A stretch of 64,000 nucleotides of DNA from Planctomycetota bacterium (GCA_035384565.1 DAOOIT010000003.1:43136-107135); one strand, 5' to 3'. Shown: positions 1 to 9,226, numbered from the stretch's first letter. Numbers and translations are program-made. Notes: generated from the sequence alone by a model not told the origin.

Positions 1-402
1 GTGACGGACGACGCTCTGGCGGGCGCCCCAGCGGGCCTCGCGAGCGCCCCGGCCACCGTGAGCCTCACGATCACCCCTGTGAACGACCCCCCCACGGCGG
101 ACGCCCAGAACCTGAGCACGGCCGAGGATACCCCTCTCGCGATCACCCTCACGGGCAGCGACGGCGACCCCGAGGCGGTGCAGACCCTGACCTTCGCCAC
201 CGCAACAGGCCCCAGCCACGGCACCCTGAGCGGCTTCAACCCCGCGACCGGCGCGGTGACGTACACGCCGCACGCAGACTACCACGGCCCCGACAGCTTC
301 ACCTTCACAGTGACGGACGACGCTCTGGCGGGCGCCCCAGCGGGCCTCGCGAGCGCCCCGGCCACCGTGAGCCTCACGATCACGCCTGTGAACGACCCCC
401 CC
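1..402 (+). repeat. Near-identical 93-nt segments, 309-nt period
   Basis: Bases 1-93 and 310-402 differ at one position. They encode the end of one cadherin-like unit and the start of the next, so two 103-codon units are almost identical at the DNA level while the later units have diverged. This indicates recent duplication or gene conversion, and the array probably continues left of the window. Confidence 0.85.
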
Positions 403-2157
403 GTGGCGCAGCACGCGGTCTTCAGCGTCGCCGAGGGCGGGAGCCATTCCGGCAATCTCGTCGCCACCGACGTGGATGGCGACCCCCTGACCTACGCAAT
501 CGTCGCCGGGCCGAGCCACGGGACTCTGACGGCCTTCGACACGGCCACCGGCGCGTTCACCTACGCGCCCACCGGCACCTACAACGGCCCCGACAGTTTC
601 ACATTCAAGGCCGACGATGGCACCGTGGACTCCAACGAGGCGACCATCACGATCACCGTCACGCCTGTGAACAATGCCCCCGTGGCGCAGAACGGCGCAT
701 TCGATGTGGCCGAGGATGGCCGCCACACAGGCAGCCTCGTGGCCACCGACGTGGACGGCAACCCTCTTCACTACGCGATCGTCACCGGCCCAGCCCACGG
801 CACGCTCACGGCCTTCGACCCGGCCACCGGCGCCTTCACCTATGAACCCGCCCCCGACTATCACGGCCCCGACGCCTTCACCTTCAAGGCCAACGATGGG
901 GCCGCGGACTCCAACCCGGCCACCGTGTCCATCACGGTCACGCCTGTCAACGATGCGCCCGTATTCCAGGGCCTGCTCCCCACGGACCCGACCGTGATGT
1001 TCGCAGGCCAGATATTCGCCTTCACCTTCTCCTCCAGCGACGTGGACGGGGATTCGCTGACCTACAGCCTCGTCTCCGGCCCATCCTGGTTGAGCATGGA
1101 CCCTGAGACGGGTGCCCTGAGCGGCATGCCCACCCTGCGGGCGCACCTCGGCACCCGTTCCGTCACGGTCCGCGTGAGCGATGGCCAGGGAGGCTCCGAC
1201 GAGCACATCTTCCAGATCACCATCCAGGGACAAGTCATCGCGCTGGGCAGCGCCATCCCCGCTCCACTCACGAAGGTGACGTTCACCGATGCCAGCGGCG
1301 ACCTCGTGAGCGTCGGCGCGAAGGCCAAGGTCGGGGCCTTCTACCTCGTTCGCGGCGTGGCCCAGGGGGCTCCCCTCACCACGCCGGCCGACCTGGTCGC
1401 CATCGAAGGCGAGGGCACGGATGCCAAGGCGGGCCTCAGCCTCAAAGTCTCCTCCCCCGTGAAGGCGCCGCTGCCCGACACCTCTGTGCGCGATATCGTG
1501 GTCACCGGCTCGTTCAGCCTGTCGGCGGCCACGCTGAACCTGCTGGGCAACATGACCGTCACGGGCGGCCTTGGCAAGTTCACCCTGGGGAACGTCGCCG
1601 GCCAACACCTCATCACCATTGGCACCGACCCGCTGGCGAAGCCGGCCAGCCTGGTGCTCGGCCGGGTGCAGGACACCACCCTGAACCTGCGGTCGCCGCT
1701 CAAGGCGCTCTCGGTGATCGAATGGCTCGACACGGATGCGACGCCCGACCAGGTGATCGCGCCCTGGATTGGCAGCCTGATCACCCGCGGCTCCAAGACC
1801 GTGGGGGGGCCGGCAGGGCATTTCGAGGCGGACCTGGTGCTCAGCGGGGCTGGCGCCACCAAGGGCACTCTGGGCAAGGCGACAATCGCCGGTTCCGTGA
1901 CACGCAGCGCGTGGACGATCGTGGGCAGCGTCGCGTCGGTCTCGGTCCGCGGCCACTTCACCAACAGCACCCTCGTGGCCGACCTGCTCGGCTCCGTTGC
2001 CATTGGCGGGGCCATCACTGAGAACGGAGCCGATGGGGACACCGATGTGATTCGAGCCACGTCGGGCGGCTTCGCGCTCCGGGACGCTACGGGGAGCTGG
2101 TGGATTGATGCGGCCCAGGACCATTGGTTCGGCACCCTGCGCGCATTTGTCGGCTGA
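1..2157 (+). CDS. Cadherin-like/Ig repeat surface protein, 5'-truncated
   Basis: Probably an exported adhesin or matrix protein. The reading frame is open at base 1, and the first residues are the tail of a repeat unit found intact further on, so the true start lies left of the window. Visible residues 1-31 are a partial unit. A 103-residue unit follows (about 32-134), then two units of about 92 residues (134-226 and 227-318). All are rich in PVNDPP or PVNNAP linkers and DVDGDPL calcium-site-like motifs typical of bacterial cadherin-like/VCBS repeats. Residues 319-410 resemble a putative Ig domain (SSSDVDGDSLTYSLVSGP). Residues 411-718 are a beta-rich, Gly/Thr-rich tail that I do not recognise. 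No PEP-CTERM or LPXTG anchor is seen at the C terminus. The adhesion role is inferred from the domain class. Confidence 0.8.
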   Translation: MTDDALAGAPAGLASAPATVSLTITPVNDPPTADAQNLSTAEDTPLAITLTGSDGDPEAVQTLTFATATGPSHGTLSGFNPATGAVTYTPHADYHGPDSFTFTVTDDALAGAPAGLASAPATVSLTITPVNDPPVAQHAVFSVAEGGSHSGNLVATDVDGDPLTYAIVAGPSHGTLTAFDTATGAFTYAPTGTYNGPDSFTFKADDGTVDSNEATITITVTPVNNAPVAQNGAFDVAEDGRHTGSLVATDVDGNPLHYAIVTGPAHGTLTAFDPATGAFTYEPAPDYHGPDAFTFKANDGAADSNPATVSITVTPVNDAPVFQGLLPTDPTVMFAGQIFAFTFSSSDVDGDSLTYSLVSGPSWLSMDPETGALSGMPTLRAHLGTRSVTVRVSDGQGGSDEHIFQITIQGQVIALGSAIPAPLTKVTFTDASGDLVSVGAKAKVGAFYLVRGVAQGAPLTTPADLVAIEGEGTDAKAGLSLKVSSPVKAPLPDTSVRDIVVTGSFSLSAATLNLLGNMTVTGGLGKFTLGNVAGQHLITIGTDPLAKPASLVLGRVQDTTLNLRSPLKALSVIEWLDTDATPDQVIAPWIGSLITRGSKTVGGPAGHFEADLVLSGAGATKGTLGKATIAGSVTRSAWTIVGSVASVSVRGHFTNSTLVADLLGSVAIGGAITENGADGDTDVIRATSGGFALRDATGSWWIDAAQDHWFGTLRAFVG

Positions 2158-2656
2158 GCCGCCCCGGGCGCGCGAGACGCGGGCGAAGTGCCGACACGAA
2201 GAAGGCGCCCTAATCAGTTCCCGTGCCTGCTCCGTAAGCGCAGGCCGGGCAAGTGGATGCAGCATTGCCAAGTCCCCAGTTGGCGAGATCAGGCCGCACC
2301 CTGAGAATTCGCTCGGGCTTACTTGACATTTGTCAGCGCGCCTGCTACGATCAAGTGTGAGCCAGGCGGTGATTCGCTTGAGATCAAGGTCCACCGTCTG
2401 GCCGAGCGGGGGTGGGCACGGGATGAGCACAAGGGGCGACAGGGGGAATAGCTGCGAGTCGGTTCATCCGCTTTCTGATGAGTCACGCCCTCTGTGCGAG
2501 AGTGCTCTCGAGAAGCCGCCAGGCCTGAACTCTCCCCCGTATCCTGCGTATTCGATGCGCCCTGCGAGGGCACCGCTTGCACCGCGCCTTCCCTGGGCGT
2601 TGCGCCGATGGTCTCTGAGCGCCCTGGCCGCGCGCCGGCGCGGGAATTCGATAGGG
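2158..2656. other. Intergenic region with promoter and long leader
   Basis: About 500 bases separate the repeat protein from the PEP-CTERM gene. It contains a sigma70-type promoter (2323-2351, listed separately) and about 300 bases between the predicted transcription start and the chosen GTG. The reading frame is open through the leader, but the peptide is Arg/Ser/Pro-rich, matches no domain and would place the signal peptide about 110 residues inside the protein. I treat it as untranslated. I recognised no known riboswitch. Confidence 0.5.
2323..2351 (+). promoter_or_regulatory. Sigma70-type promoter for the PEP-CTERM gene
   Basis: A perfect TTGACA (2323-2328) is followed after exactly 17 bases by TACGAT (2346-2351). 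Transcription would begin near 2358 and read into the PEP-CTERM gene. Confidence 0.65.
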
Positions 2657-3862
2657 GTGAAGGTCGTGCGACACCACTGGTCTGTGGCCGCGGCGCTGGT
2701 GCTTACGCTTGCCACAGGGGCCCTCGGTGGGCTATTCCCCCCGGCCGACCTCCTCGTGCAGAACCAACTGCCCACCGGCAACTGGTACACCGACGAACGC
2801 CAGTGGGAGACCGGCTACATGATCCCCGGCCTCGTGCGCGTGCACGAGCTGAGCCAGGGCTGGGGCGGCTATGCGAATGAGTACAAGAACAGCGCCGAAC
2901 TCGCCGGCATGTGGGTGCTGAACAACCGGCCTCTGGTCCCGGGCGGCAGCGTCAACCCCTACAACCTTCTGCCATTCCCCAATGGCTCCAACCCCCCCAG
3001 CAATGTCACGCACCAGCTCCTGGGCGAAGAGGCCTACGCCTTCCGCCGCCTCAGCGAGATCAACGCGAATCCGTCGGGGAACCTCTGGCGCTCGGAGATC
3101 ACCAACTTCTACGGCGATGTCTCCAGCCTCTATCCCGGCAGCACAGCGGGCTATGCCTCGGCGATTCGAGCCTACAACGAGATCACCATTGCGACCGACA
3201 TGATCGCCCACCACGTCATGGCCGCCGACTACGTGGGGGCGACCGACCTGGCCACCTGGCGCACCGAGCTCATCGCCAGCCTCGCCATGGTGGACAACTC
3301 CGCGTACTTCCCCGTCCTCGCGCTCGGCAGCGCCCTGTGGGCGCTCGCCTCGACCGCCGGCGGACTGGATAACACGCCAGTCAAGCCGACCGCCGTCTTC
3401 GGCGATGTGTGGTGGGACTACGTGGAAGGCGAGCCGATGGAACTGATTGACCTCCCCTGGTTCCTCGCCTCGCACCAGGAACCCGCGACCGGCACCTTCT
3501 ACTGGAGGTTCGACCACGCCGTTGACGCCGATACGGGGTGGGCGTACGGATTCACCGAGGACACCGTTTTCGGCGCCCTCGGGCTTCAGGCGGCCACCGT
3601 CTACGGCAACGGCCTGTGGGGGACCTGGGACGTCGAGGTCAACGCCGCCATCTACTCGGTGCTCCGCGGCTTCAACTACTGGGAAGAGGGCATGCGCGAG
3701 CACCTGTGGACGACCGCCTACTCGGGCTATAACTACATGTACGCCGCCGAGGGCCTGCGCCTGGCCATCCCCGAGCCTGCGTCCCTGCTCCTGGTCGCAG
3801 GCGGCCTCTCGGCCCTTGTCGCCAGAAGGCGCCGCCAGCGTGCGGGGAGGGCGAGCTGTTGA
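2657..3862 (+). CDS. PEP-CTERM sorting domain protein
   Basis: A 401-residue exported protein. The GTG at 2657 is chosen because a signal peptide follows at once (basic VKVVRHHW, then a hydrophobic stretch to about residue 24). The C terminus has the PEP-CTERM tripartite signal: IPEPASLLLVAGG, a short hydrophobic helix and an RRRRQR tail. Such proteins are processed by an exosortase and delivered to the surface or exopolysaccharide matrix. The body is rich in Trp and Tyr and could be an alpha/alpha-barrel-like fold (DVWWDYVEGEPM, TEDTVFGALGLQAA), but I cannot name a family. No exosortase gene lies in the window. The neighbouring exopolysaccharide genes fit the usual context of PEP-CTERM proteins. 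Confidence 0.8.
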   Translation: MKVVRHHWSVAAALVLTLATGALGGLFPPADLLVQNQLPTGNWYTDERQWETGYMIPGLVRVHELSQGWGGYANEYKNSAELAGMWVLNNRPLVPGGSVNPYNLLPFPNGSNPPSNVTHQLLGEEAYAFRRLSEINANPSGNLWRSEITNFYGDVSSLYPGSTAGYASAIRAYNEITIATDMIAHHVMAADYVGATDLATWRTELIASLAMVDNSAYFPVLALGSALWALASTAGGLDNTPVKPTAVFGDVWWDYVEGEPMELIDLPWFLASHQEPATGTFYWRFDHAVDADTGWAYGFTEDTVFGALGLQAATVYGNGLWGTWDVEVNAAIYSVLRGFNYWEEGMREHLWTTAYSGYNYMYAAEGLRLAIPEPASLLLVAGGLSALVARRRRQRAGRASC

Positions 3863-3901
3863 GTTCCCGCAGCCGGGTCTACGGCGCAGCGAGGTGGTAG
3901 A

Positions 3902-4363
3902 ATGAGCCGAGTGACTGGGCTATCCAGGCCGCTGGTGCGGGGTCGTCTGCTGGCGGCCGCGTGCTGGATGCTTCTGGTTCTGGCGGGCTGGGGCCAGGCC
4001 GGGGAGACGGCGGGGCAGCCGCCCTGGTGGATGGGCAACCCCGAGGCGTTCGCCTTCGACCCCTTCAGCCTGGCGACCGACCCTGCGTTGCTTTCGCTCT
4101 ATGACTCGCTCTTTGGGACCACGTTCTCCGGCACTCGAACGGCCTCGAAGCCGAAGGATGCCGCAACGCCGACGGCGCCGGCCTCCACACAGACGAGGAC
4201 TTCCGCCTTGGTTCCGGCCGCTTCGGACCCTGCGCCGCCTGCCGCGGCCCCGAGTGGCAGCGCTGCACCCACGGGCGACTCTGGTGACCTTACGGTGGTT
4301 CGCCACGCATTGCTGATTGATGCGCGGCCGCCCAAGCGCACGCCAGTTCTGCCGCCGTGGTGA
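3902..4363 (+). CDS. Small secreted Pro/Ala-rich protein
   Basis: A 153-residue protein of unknown function. GAGGTGG lies just upstream of the ATG. Residues 1-33 form a signal peptide (RGRLLAAACWMLLVLAGWG followed by a QAGE-type cleavage site). A short conserved-looking segment follows (PPWWMGNPEAFAFDPFSLAT, about 40-60), then a low-complexity Ala/Pro/Ser linker and a basic C terminus. It starts 40 bases after the PEP-CTERM gene, so the two may be co-transcribed. No family is recognised. Confidence 0.55.
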   Translation: MSRVTGLSRPLVRGRLLAAACWMLLVLAGWGQAGETAGQPPWWMGNPEAFAFDPFSLATDPALLSLYDSLFGTTFSGTRTASKPKDAATPTAPASTQTRTSALVPAASDPAPPAAAPSGSAAPTGDSGDLTVVRHALLIDARPPKRTPVLPPW

Positions 4364-4586
4364 TACCCGCTGGAGCGCCCGGTAGCCGCCCGGGCGGCTG
4401 GGTGGTGTAACAGCACAGGGGTAGCCCGGCGCGGCGGCTCCTCTCTGAACGAGCGGGTAGCCTATGTGGTGGTTGGAGCCCTCGCGTCGAGAGCCGATGC
4501 GTTCCGATGGGGGCATCGCTGGAGAGTTGTGCATCCGCCGTGGCGTTTCTCCATGCGATGGCCGGCCGCCCACGGAGGATTGCCGG
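4364..4586. other. Leader of exopolysaccharide operon, GGTAGCC motifs
   Basis: This 223-base gap carries GGTAGCC three times at even spacing (4381-4387, 4420-4426, 4456-4462), with GC-rich complementary stretches between. The last base of it adjoins the GTG start of the SLBB gene. GGTAGCCC recurs just before the PHP phosphatase start (8376-8383). It may be a structured leader or a repeated protein-binding site. I could not match it to a known riboswitch. Confidence 0.3.
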
Positions 4587-6059
4587 GTGCCAAGCAACTG
4601 GCGCGCAAACGCCTGGGCAAGTCTGCTGGCCATGGCCCTGCTCCTTCTTTCGGCGGGCCTTGCCGGGTGTGCGCGACCACTCGTGGCGACGGGCGAGCAA
4701 CTGGCCCGCTTCAACGCGGCGGGCCCCACAGTTCCTGCCATCAGCCCCGGCGAGCTTCCCGAAGCCAAGCCTCTCGCCTCGCCCTATCGCGTCGTGGCCG
4801 GCGACGTGCTCGAGTTCCGGCTCAAGATCACCCAGGATGCCCCCGAGTCGGCGGCCCAGCCGCCGCCCAGGCAGGAAAGCGACGCCGGCCGCAACGACAG
4901 CCAGGCAGCCGCGAGGCGTCCGGACCTGTACCGCGTCTGCCCCGGGGATGTGCTCGATCTCGCGATGCCCTCGGTCTTGCGTGGCATTGGCGAGGCCGGC
5001 GACAGGGCGGCTTCCTATGCCTGCCGCGTGAGCCAGGAGGGGAGCATCTGGCTCCCCGTCGTCGGCGAGATGCCCGTCGCAGGCAAGACCCTCCTCGAGA
5101 TCGAGACAGCTGTGACCGCCGCGTACTTCCCAAAGTACGTGAAGAACCGCCCGGCGGTGATCGCCCGCGTCTCCGAGCGAGGGACCTCCGTCCTCTCAGT
5201 GGTCAGCACCGCGGCGGGCCCCGCCGCGGCGCGCGACCCGTTTGCCGACAGCATCCTGTGCCGGGTCACAGACGAGGGGATGGTTCGTCTGCCTCTCGCC
5301 GGCAGTGTTCCCGTGGCGGGCAAGTCGGTGGCCGAGATCGAGGCCGCCGTGGCTGCCGCCTACTATCCGAAACACCTCAGTTCACCCCCGAGCGTTCTCG
5401 CCCGCGTCGCCGACTACCGCGTGGCCACGGTCTATGCAATAGGGGCCATCGGGTCGCCCGGCCGCTACGAGCTCCGCAGCAATGAGCTCGAGCTGGCCGT
5501 GCTCCTGGCGAAGGCGGGTGGCATCGGGGTCGGCCGGACGGCATCGGGCGTCGGGGCCGGGGGGGCCAAGGTCATCCGCATCCGCCACGCCGGCCAACCG
5601 CGCGAGGCGAAGCCGCTGGAGGTGCCGGTCAGGGACCGGAACATCCCCATCGCCAATGTGGCCCTTCAAGACGGCGACACCGTGGAGGTCGAGCACTTCG
5701 ACGACCCGCTCTTCACGGTCACGGGGCTGGTCATGAGCCCTGGAGTGCACCCGTATCCGCCGGGCGCGAAGTACACCCTGCAACAGGTGCTGGCGATGTC
5801 GGGCGGCATTGATACGCAGGCCGGCCCGCGCTACGCCACCATCTATCGCCAGGATGGCAACGGGAAGACAATCGCCGCCGAGTTCCGAATCGGGGGCAGG
5901 ACCATGGTGGATGCCTCCGAAGTGATTGTCAAGCCAGGCGACGTGATCTGCCTGGAGCACTCGTTCCGGACCCGGTGGAACAAGTTCTGGGCCACCGTGC
6001 TGCACTTCGGCGCCGGCGCCTATGCCACGGTGCCGATCACGACGACCTCCTCGCGCTGA
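4587..6059 (+). CDS. Polysaccharide export lipoprotein (Wza-like, SLBB)
   Basis: A 490-residue outer-membrane-type exporter. The GTG at 4587 has GGAGGA 7 bases upstream and opens a lipoprotein signal with lipobox LAGC. Two Poly_export-type segments occur in tandem. The start motif appears as YRVVAGDVLEF (about 66) and YRVCPGDVLDL (about 114). The strand-helix block LPVVGEMPVAGKTLLEIE (about 154) recurs as LPLAGSVPVAGKSVAEIE (about 233). SLBB-type segments follow near 282 (IGAIGSPGRYEL) and 375 (TGLVMSPGVHPYPPG). Wza-family proteins form the channel through which exopolysaccharide leaves. The internal duplication is unusual. It heads an operon with the Wzc-like kinase, PHP phosphatase and polymerase/ligase. 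Confidence 0.88.
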   Translation: MPSNWRANAWASLLAMALLLLSAGLAGCARPLVATGEQLARFNAAGPTVPAISPGELPEAKPLASPYRVVAGDVLEFRLKITQDAPESAAQPPPRQESDAGRNDSQAAARRPDLYRVCPGDVLDLAMPSVLRGIGEAGDRAASYACRVSQEGSIWLPVVGEMPVAGKTLLEIETAVTAAYFPKYVKNRPAVIARVSERGTSVLSVVSTAAGPAAARDPFADSILCRVTDEGMVRLPLAGSVPVAGKSVAEIEAAVAAAYYPKHLSSPPSVLARVADYRVATVYAIGAIGSPGRYELRSNELELAVLLAKAGGIGVGRTASGVGAGGAKVIRIRHAGQPREAKPLEVPVRDRNIPIANVALQDGDTVEVEHFDDPLFTVTGLVMSPGVHPYPPGAKYTLQQVLAMSGGIDTQAGPRYATIYRQDGNGKTIAAEFRIGGRTMVDASEVIVKPGDVICLEHSFRTRWNKFWATVLHFGAGAYATVPITTTSSR

Positions 6060-6127
6060 GCCGTTGTGCGAGCGGGGCGGCGGTGGGCGCGGCTTACGGC
6101 GGATGCTGCCGCCGGAGGACGTTCAGG

Positions 6128-8374
6128 ATGGGCGAGCCCGCGAATGCAGGCAACGCGATCGGCAGGCTCGAAGGGCCGCTGCCCGTGCAGGGGGCTCCCG
6201 CGGAACACGGCCGGCCCTCCTTGCTCCACACCCTCTGGCGGCGCCGCCTCATCGTCGCAGCGGCGATGGTAATCTCCCTCGTCCTCGGGTGGGTGCAGCT
6301 CAACAACACCACCCCGCTCTACACGAGCACGTCACGCCTCTACGTCGAGCGGAGCACCCCGAAGATCATCCCCGGCACCGAGGAGTTGACGTTCGGGCCG
6401 TGGAACTACCTCAACACCCAGTGCGCACTGTTCAAGTCCACCCCGATTGCGGCCAGCGCGCTGGAGCGTCCCGGAATCCGCGATCTCCGCACCTTCGCCG
6501 GCATGAGCAACCCCGTGGGGTACCTGAAGGCCATCCTCCGAGTGGGGTTGGGCAAGGACGATGACATCATCAGCGTATCGCTGGAGTCGCCCTACCCGGA
6601 GGAGGCGGCCCAGATCGTGAATGCCGTGGTGGACGCCTATGTGACCTACCAGAGCGCCAGCCGGCGGAGCACGGCGGCCGAGGTCCTGAAGATCCTCCAG
6701 CGGGAGAAGGCCCGCCGCGAGGCAGAACTGGCCGCCGCCCTCAAGGCGATGACGGATTACCAGAAGTCGAACGACCTCCTCGCCTTCCAGGGCAGCGACG
6801 GGAGCTTCATGTCCAGGCGAATGGAGAGCTACTCATCGGCCCTGATCGCGGTCCAGAGCGAACTCCTCGATGCCCTCGCCGCTGTCCAGGCGGCCAAGGA
6901 AACCCTGGAGGACCCGACCCGGTTCCTGCGCTTCGTGGAGTTGCGCCGCCTGGGCGGGCGGGACGGCCTCGGGGCGCCCGAGGAGGCATTGCTGCGCGCG
7001 GACGTGGCCCGGCTGGAACTCCAGTTGCGCGAGATGAAGCTGGAGTGCACCGACACCCACCCTGGTGTGGTGGCCCTCGAGAAGAAGCTTGCCGAACAGA
7101 GGCAACGGCTGATGGACCTCGAGAAGCGTCTCGCGGAAGCCGAGCTGCTGGCGGCTACGCGCCGATTGGAGGCGCTGAGGGATAGAGAGGCCCAGATTCG
7201 CAAGTCATTCGAAAGCCAGCGCCAGGAGATGGTGGACCTCAACGCCCAGGTGGCCCAATTCACGAGGCTCCGGTCTGAGTGGGAACAAGCCAAACGGGTG
7301 TGTGAGGCGATTGATGACCGTATCCGGCAGATCAACGTCAATGAGGATACGGGGCTGCTGAGTATCACCATCCTGGAGGTCGCCACCCCTGCGGGAGCGC
7401 CGAGCAGCCCTAACCGGCAACGCACGATGGCCATGGCACTGCTCGTGGGGGTGATGGTTGGCGTCGGCCTGGCGGTGGCCCTCGACTGGCTGGACCAGAG
7501 AATCCACTCCGCCGACGATGTCACGAACACCTTGGGTCTGCCGATCCTGGGCATGATCCCCCAGATGCCGGCGAGGCAGGACCTGTCGGCCCGCGGCCAG
7601 GTCGTGGAGCTCGAGCCGACCTCGCATGCCGCGGAAACCTACCGCACGATCCGGACGGCCATCTACTTCGGCGTTCCCGACGGGCAGGCCAAGAGGATCG
7701 TGGTCACCTCCCCCGAGCCGGGCGACGGCAAGACCACGCTGGTCAGCAACCTCGGCATCGCCATGGCCCAGGCAGGGCAGCGCACGCTCATCATTGACGG
7801 CGACTTCCGCAAGCCGATGCAGCACCGAATCTTCAAGGTCGAACGCGAACAAGGCATCTCCAGCGTGCTGGCGGGAAGGGAGCCCCTGGATGCCGCCATC
7901 CACCACACCGAGGTGAAGTGCCTCGACATCCTGCCGACGGGGCCCACACCGCCCAACCCATCGGAGATGCTCAACAGCCAGGCGTTCGCGGATGTGCTCG
8001 AGCAACTGTCCACGCAGTACGATCACATTCTGATCGACTCGCCCCCCGTCATGCCCGTGACGGACGCCCGCATCCTGGGCGCCATCTGCGACCAGACCAT
8101 CCTCACCGTCCGGGCCGAGAAGTCGCACCGAAAGGTCGCCGAGCGCGCGTGCCAGGGCCTCAACGACGTGGGGGCGCACATCCTCGGAGTCGTGATCAAC
8201 GCCGTGCCGCGCAAGGAGGACCGCTACTACCACTACAGCGGCTACGGCTACTACTACAAGTACGGCTACGGCTATGGCTATGGGCACGAGCGGCGGCGGA
8301 GGAAGAAGGCAAAGGGAGGCGAGGAACACGTCGGCAAGCCTGAGGCTCAACTGCCGACGGCCTCCCCGCGCTGA
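6128..8374 (+). CDS. Wzc-like chain-length regulator / tyrosine autokinase
   Basis: A 748-residue fusion of a Wzz-type chain-length domain and a CpsD/CapB-type BY-kinase. The ATG at 6128 has GGAGGA 8 bases upstream. The first transmembrane helix is near residues 40-60 (RRLIVAAAMVISLVLGW). A long coiled-coil periplasmic region follows, then a second helix near 437 (MAMALLVGVMVGVGLAVALD). The cytoplasmic kinase has Walker A EPGDGKTT (about 530-537), Walker A' LIIDGDFRKP and Walker B ILIDSPPVMPVTD. The C terminus is a tyrosine cluster (YSGYGYYYKYGYGYGYG), the usual autophosphorylation tail, with a basic end. It controls polymer length and export together with the SLBB protein. The next gene encodes the probable cognate phosphatase. 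Confidence 0.93.
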   Translation: MGEPANAGNAIGRLEGPLPVQGAPAEHGRPSLLHTLWRRRLIVAAAMVISLVLGWVQLNNTTPLYTSTSRLYVERSTPKIIPGTEELTFGPWNYLNTQCALFKSTPIAASALERPGIRDLRTFAGMSNPVGYLKAILRVGLGKDDDIISVSLESPYPEEAAQIVNAVVDAYVTYQSASRRSTAAEVLKILQREKARREAELAAALKAMTDYQKSNDLLAFQGSDGSFMSRRMESYSSALIAVQSELLDALAAVQAAKETLEDPTRFLRFVELRRLGGRDGLGAPEEALLRADVARLELQLREMKLECTDTHPGVVALEKKLAEQRQRLMDLEKRLAEAELLAATRRLEALRDREAQIRKSFESQRQEMVDLNAQVAQFTRLRSEWEQAKRVCEAIDDRIRQINVNEDTGLLSITILEVATPAGAPSSPNRQRTMAMALLVGVMVGVGLAVALDWLDQRIHSADDVTNTLGLPILGMIPQMPARQDLSARGQVVELEPTSHAAETYRTIRTAIYFGVPDGQAKRIVVTSPEPGDGKTTLVSNLGIAMAQAGQRTLIIDGDFRKPMQHRIFKVEREQGISSVLAGREPLDAAIHHTEVKCLDILPTGPTPPNPSEMLNSQAFADVLEQLSTQYDHILIDSPPVMPVTDARILGAICDQTILTVRAEKSHRKVAERACQGLNDVGAHILGVVINAVPRKEDRYYHYSGYGYYYKYGYGYGYGHERRRRKKAKGGEEHVGKPEAQLPTASPR

Positions 8375-8383
8375 GGGTAGCCC

Positions 8384-9226
8384 ATGCCCCACGTCACCTC
8401 AACCGCCCCGGCACCTGCGCAGCAGCGTCGTCTCGAATCCTACGCAGCGACCGAGAGCGTGGACGTGCATTGCCATTGCCTGCCCGGCCTGGACGACGGC
8501 CCCACCACCCTGGATGAGGCGCTGGGGCTGTGCCGCGCTCTTGTGGCCGACGGCGTGACCACGGCGATCGCCACCCCGCACCAGCTCGGGCGCTTCGACG
8601 GCCATGTCGCCGCGAGCGCCATTCGTCAGGCCGTGGCGGCTCTCGCCCTGACGCTCGACGAGCAGGGAATCCCGCTCCGCGTGGTGCCCGGCGCCGACGT
8701 TCGCGTGGACGAGCGCATCCCCGCTCTGCTCGATGCGGGTTCCGTGCTGACTCTGGCCGACTCGGGGAAGTACCTTCTCCTGGAACTGCCGCACGAGACC
8801 TTGCTGAACATCGCGCCCCTCCTCGCCCAGCTCACGGCCCGCGGCGTCACTCCCATCCTGTCGCACCCCGAGCGCAACCCCCTCCTGGCCCGGGAGCCGA
8901 ACACGGTATTCCCGTGGCTGGAGCAGGGCGCCCTGCTTCAGATCACCGCGGCGAGCCTGCTCGGGCGGTTCGGCCCGGTCGCCGAGCGAGCCGCCTGGCG
9001 TTGGCTGGCCTCGGGCGCGGCCTCGATAGTGGCCAGCGACGCCCACGGCGCCGCCGAACGACGGCCCTGCCTGACCGAGGCCATCGGGGCCATCGCCCAG
9101 CGACTCGGCCGCCCCGCGGCGCAACGCGTCTGCCTTCTCAACCCGATGCACGTTCTGGCGGGAGAGCCGATCCTCCCCGTTCGGCCCGCTCTCCGCCGTG
9201 GGAATCAGCGATGGGCAGCCGACTGA
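8384..9226 (+). CDS. CpsB/YwqE-type tyrosine phosphatase (PHP fold)
   Basis: A 280-residue metal-dependent phosphatase of the PHP family. The metal-binding signature DVHCHCLPGLDDGP is present (His29, His31, Asp36/37), followed by ATPHQLGRFDG, the ILSHPERNP motif and SDAH near the C terminus. In Gram-positive and other exopolysaccharide operons this enzyme dephosphorylates the tyrosine tail of the BY-kinase. Here it starts 9 bases after the kinase gene, which supports the same role. Its 3' end overlaps the next start by 16 bases, implying translational coupling. About 25 residues precede the first metal motif, slightly more than usual. Confidence 0.9.
   Translation: MPHVTSTAPAPAQQRRLESYAATESVDVHCHCLPGLDDGPTTLDEALGLCRALVADGVTTAIATPHQLGRFDGHVAASAIRQAVAALALTLDEQGIPLRVVPGADVRVDERIPALLDAGSVLTLADSGKYLLLELPHETLLNIAPLLAQLTARGVTPILSHPERNPLLAREPNTVFPWLEQGALLQITAASLLGRFGPVAERAAWRWLASGAASIVASDAHGAAERRPCLTEAIGAIAQRLGRPAAQRVCLLNPMHVLAGEPILPVRPALRRGNQRWAAD

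Noticed and set aside
2330..2656. N-terminal extension of the PEP-CTERM protein
   Set aside because: The extra 109 residues precede the signal peptide, match nothing, and the frame begins inside the promoter.
4364..4586. Cyclic-di-GMP (GEMM) riboswitch before the exopolysaccharide operon
   Set aside because: Fragments such as GCACAGGG are reminiscent, but the conserved GEMM core and its receptor loop could not be aligned.
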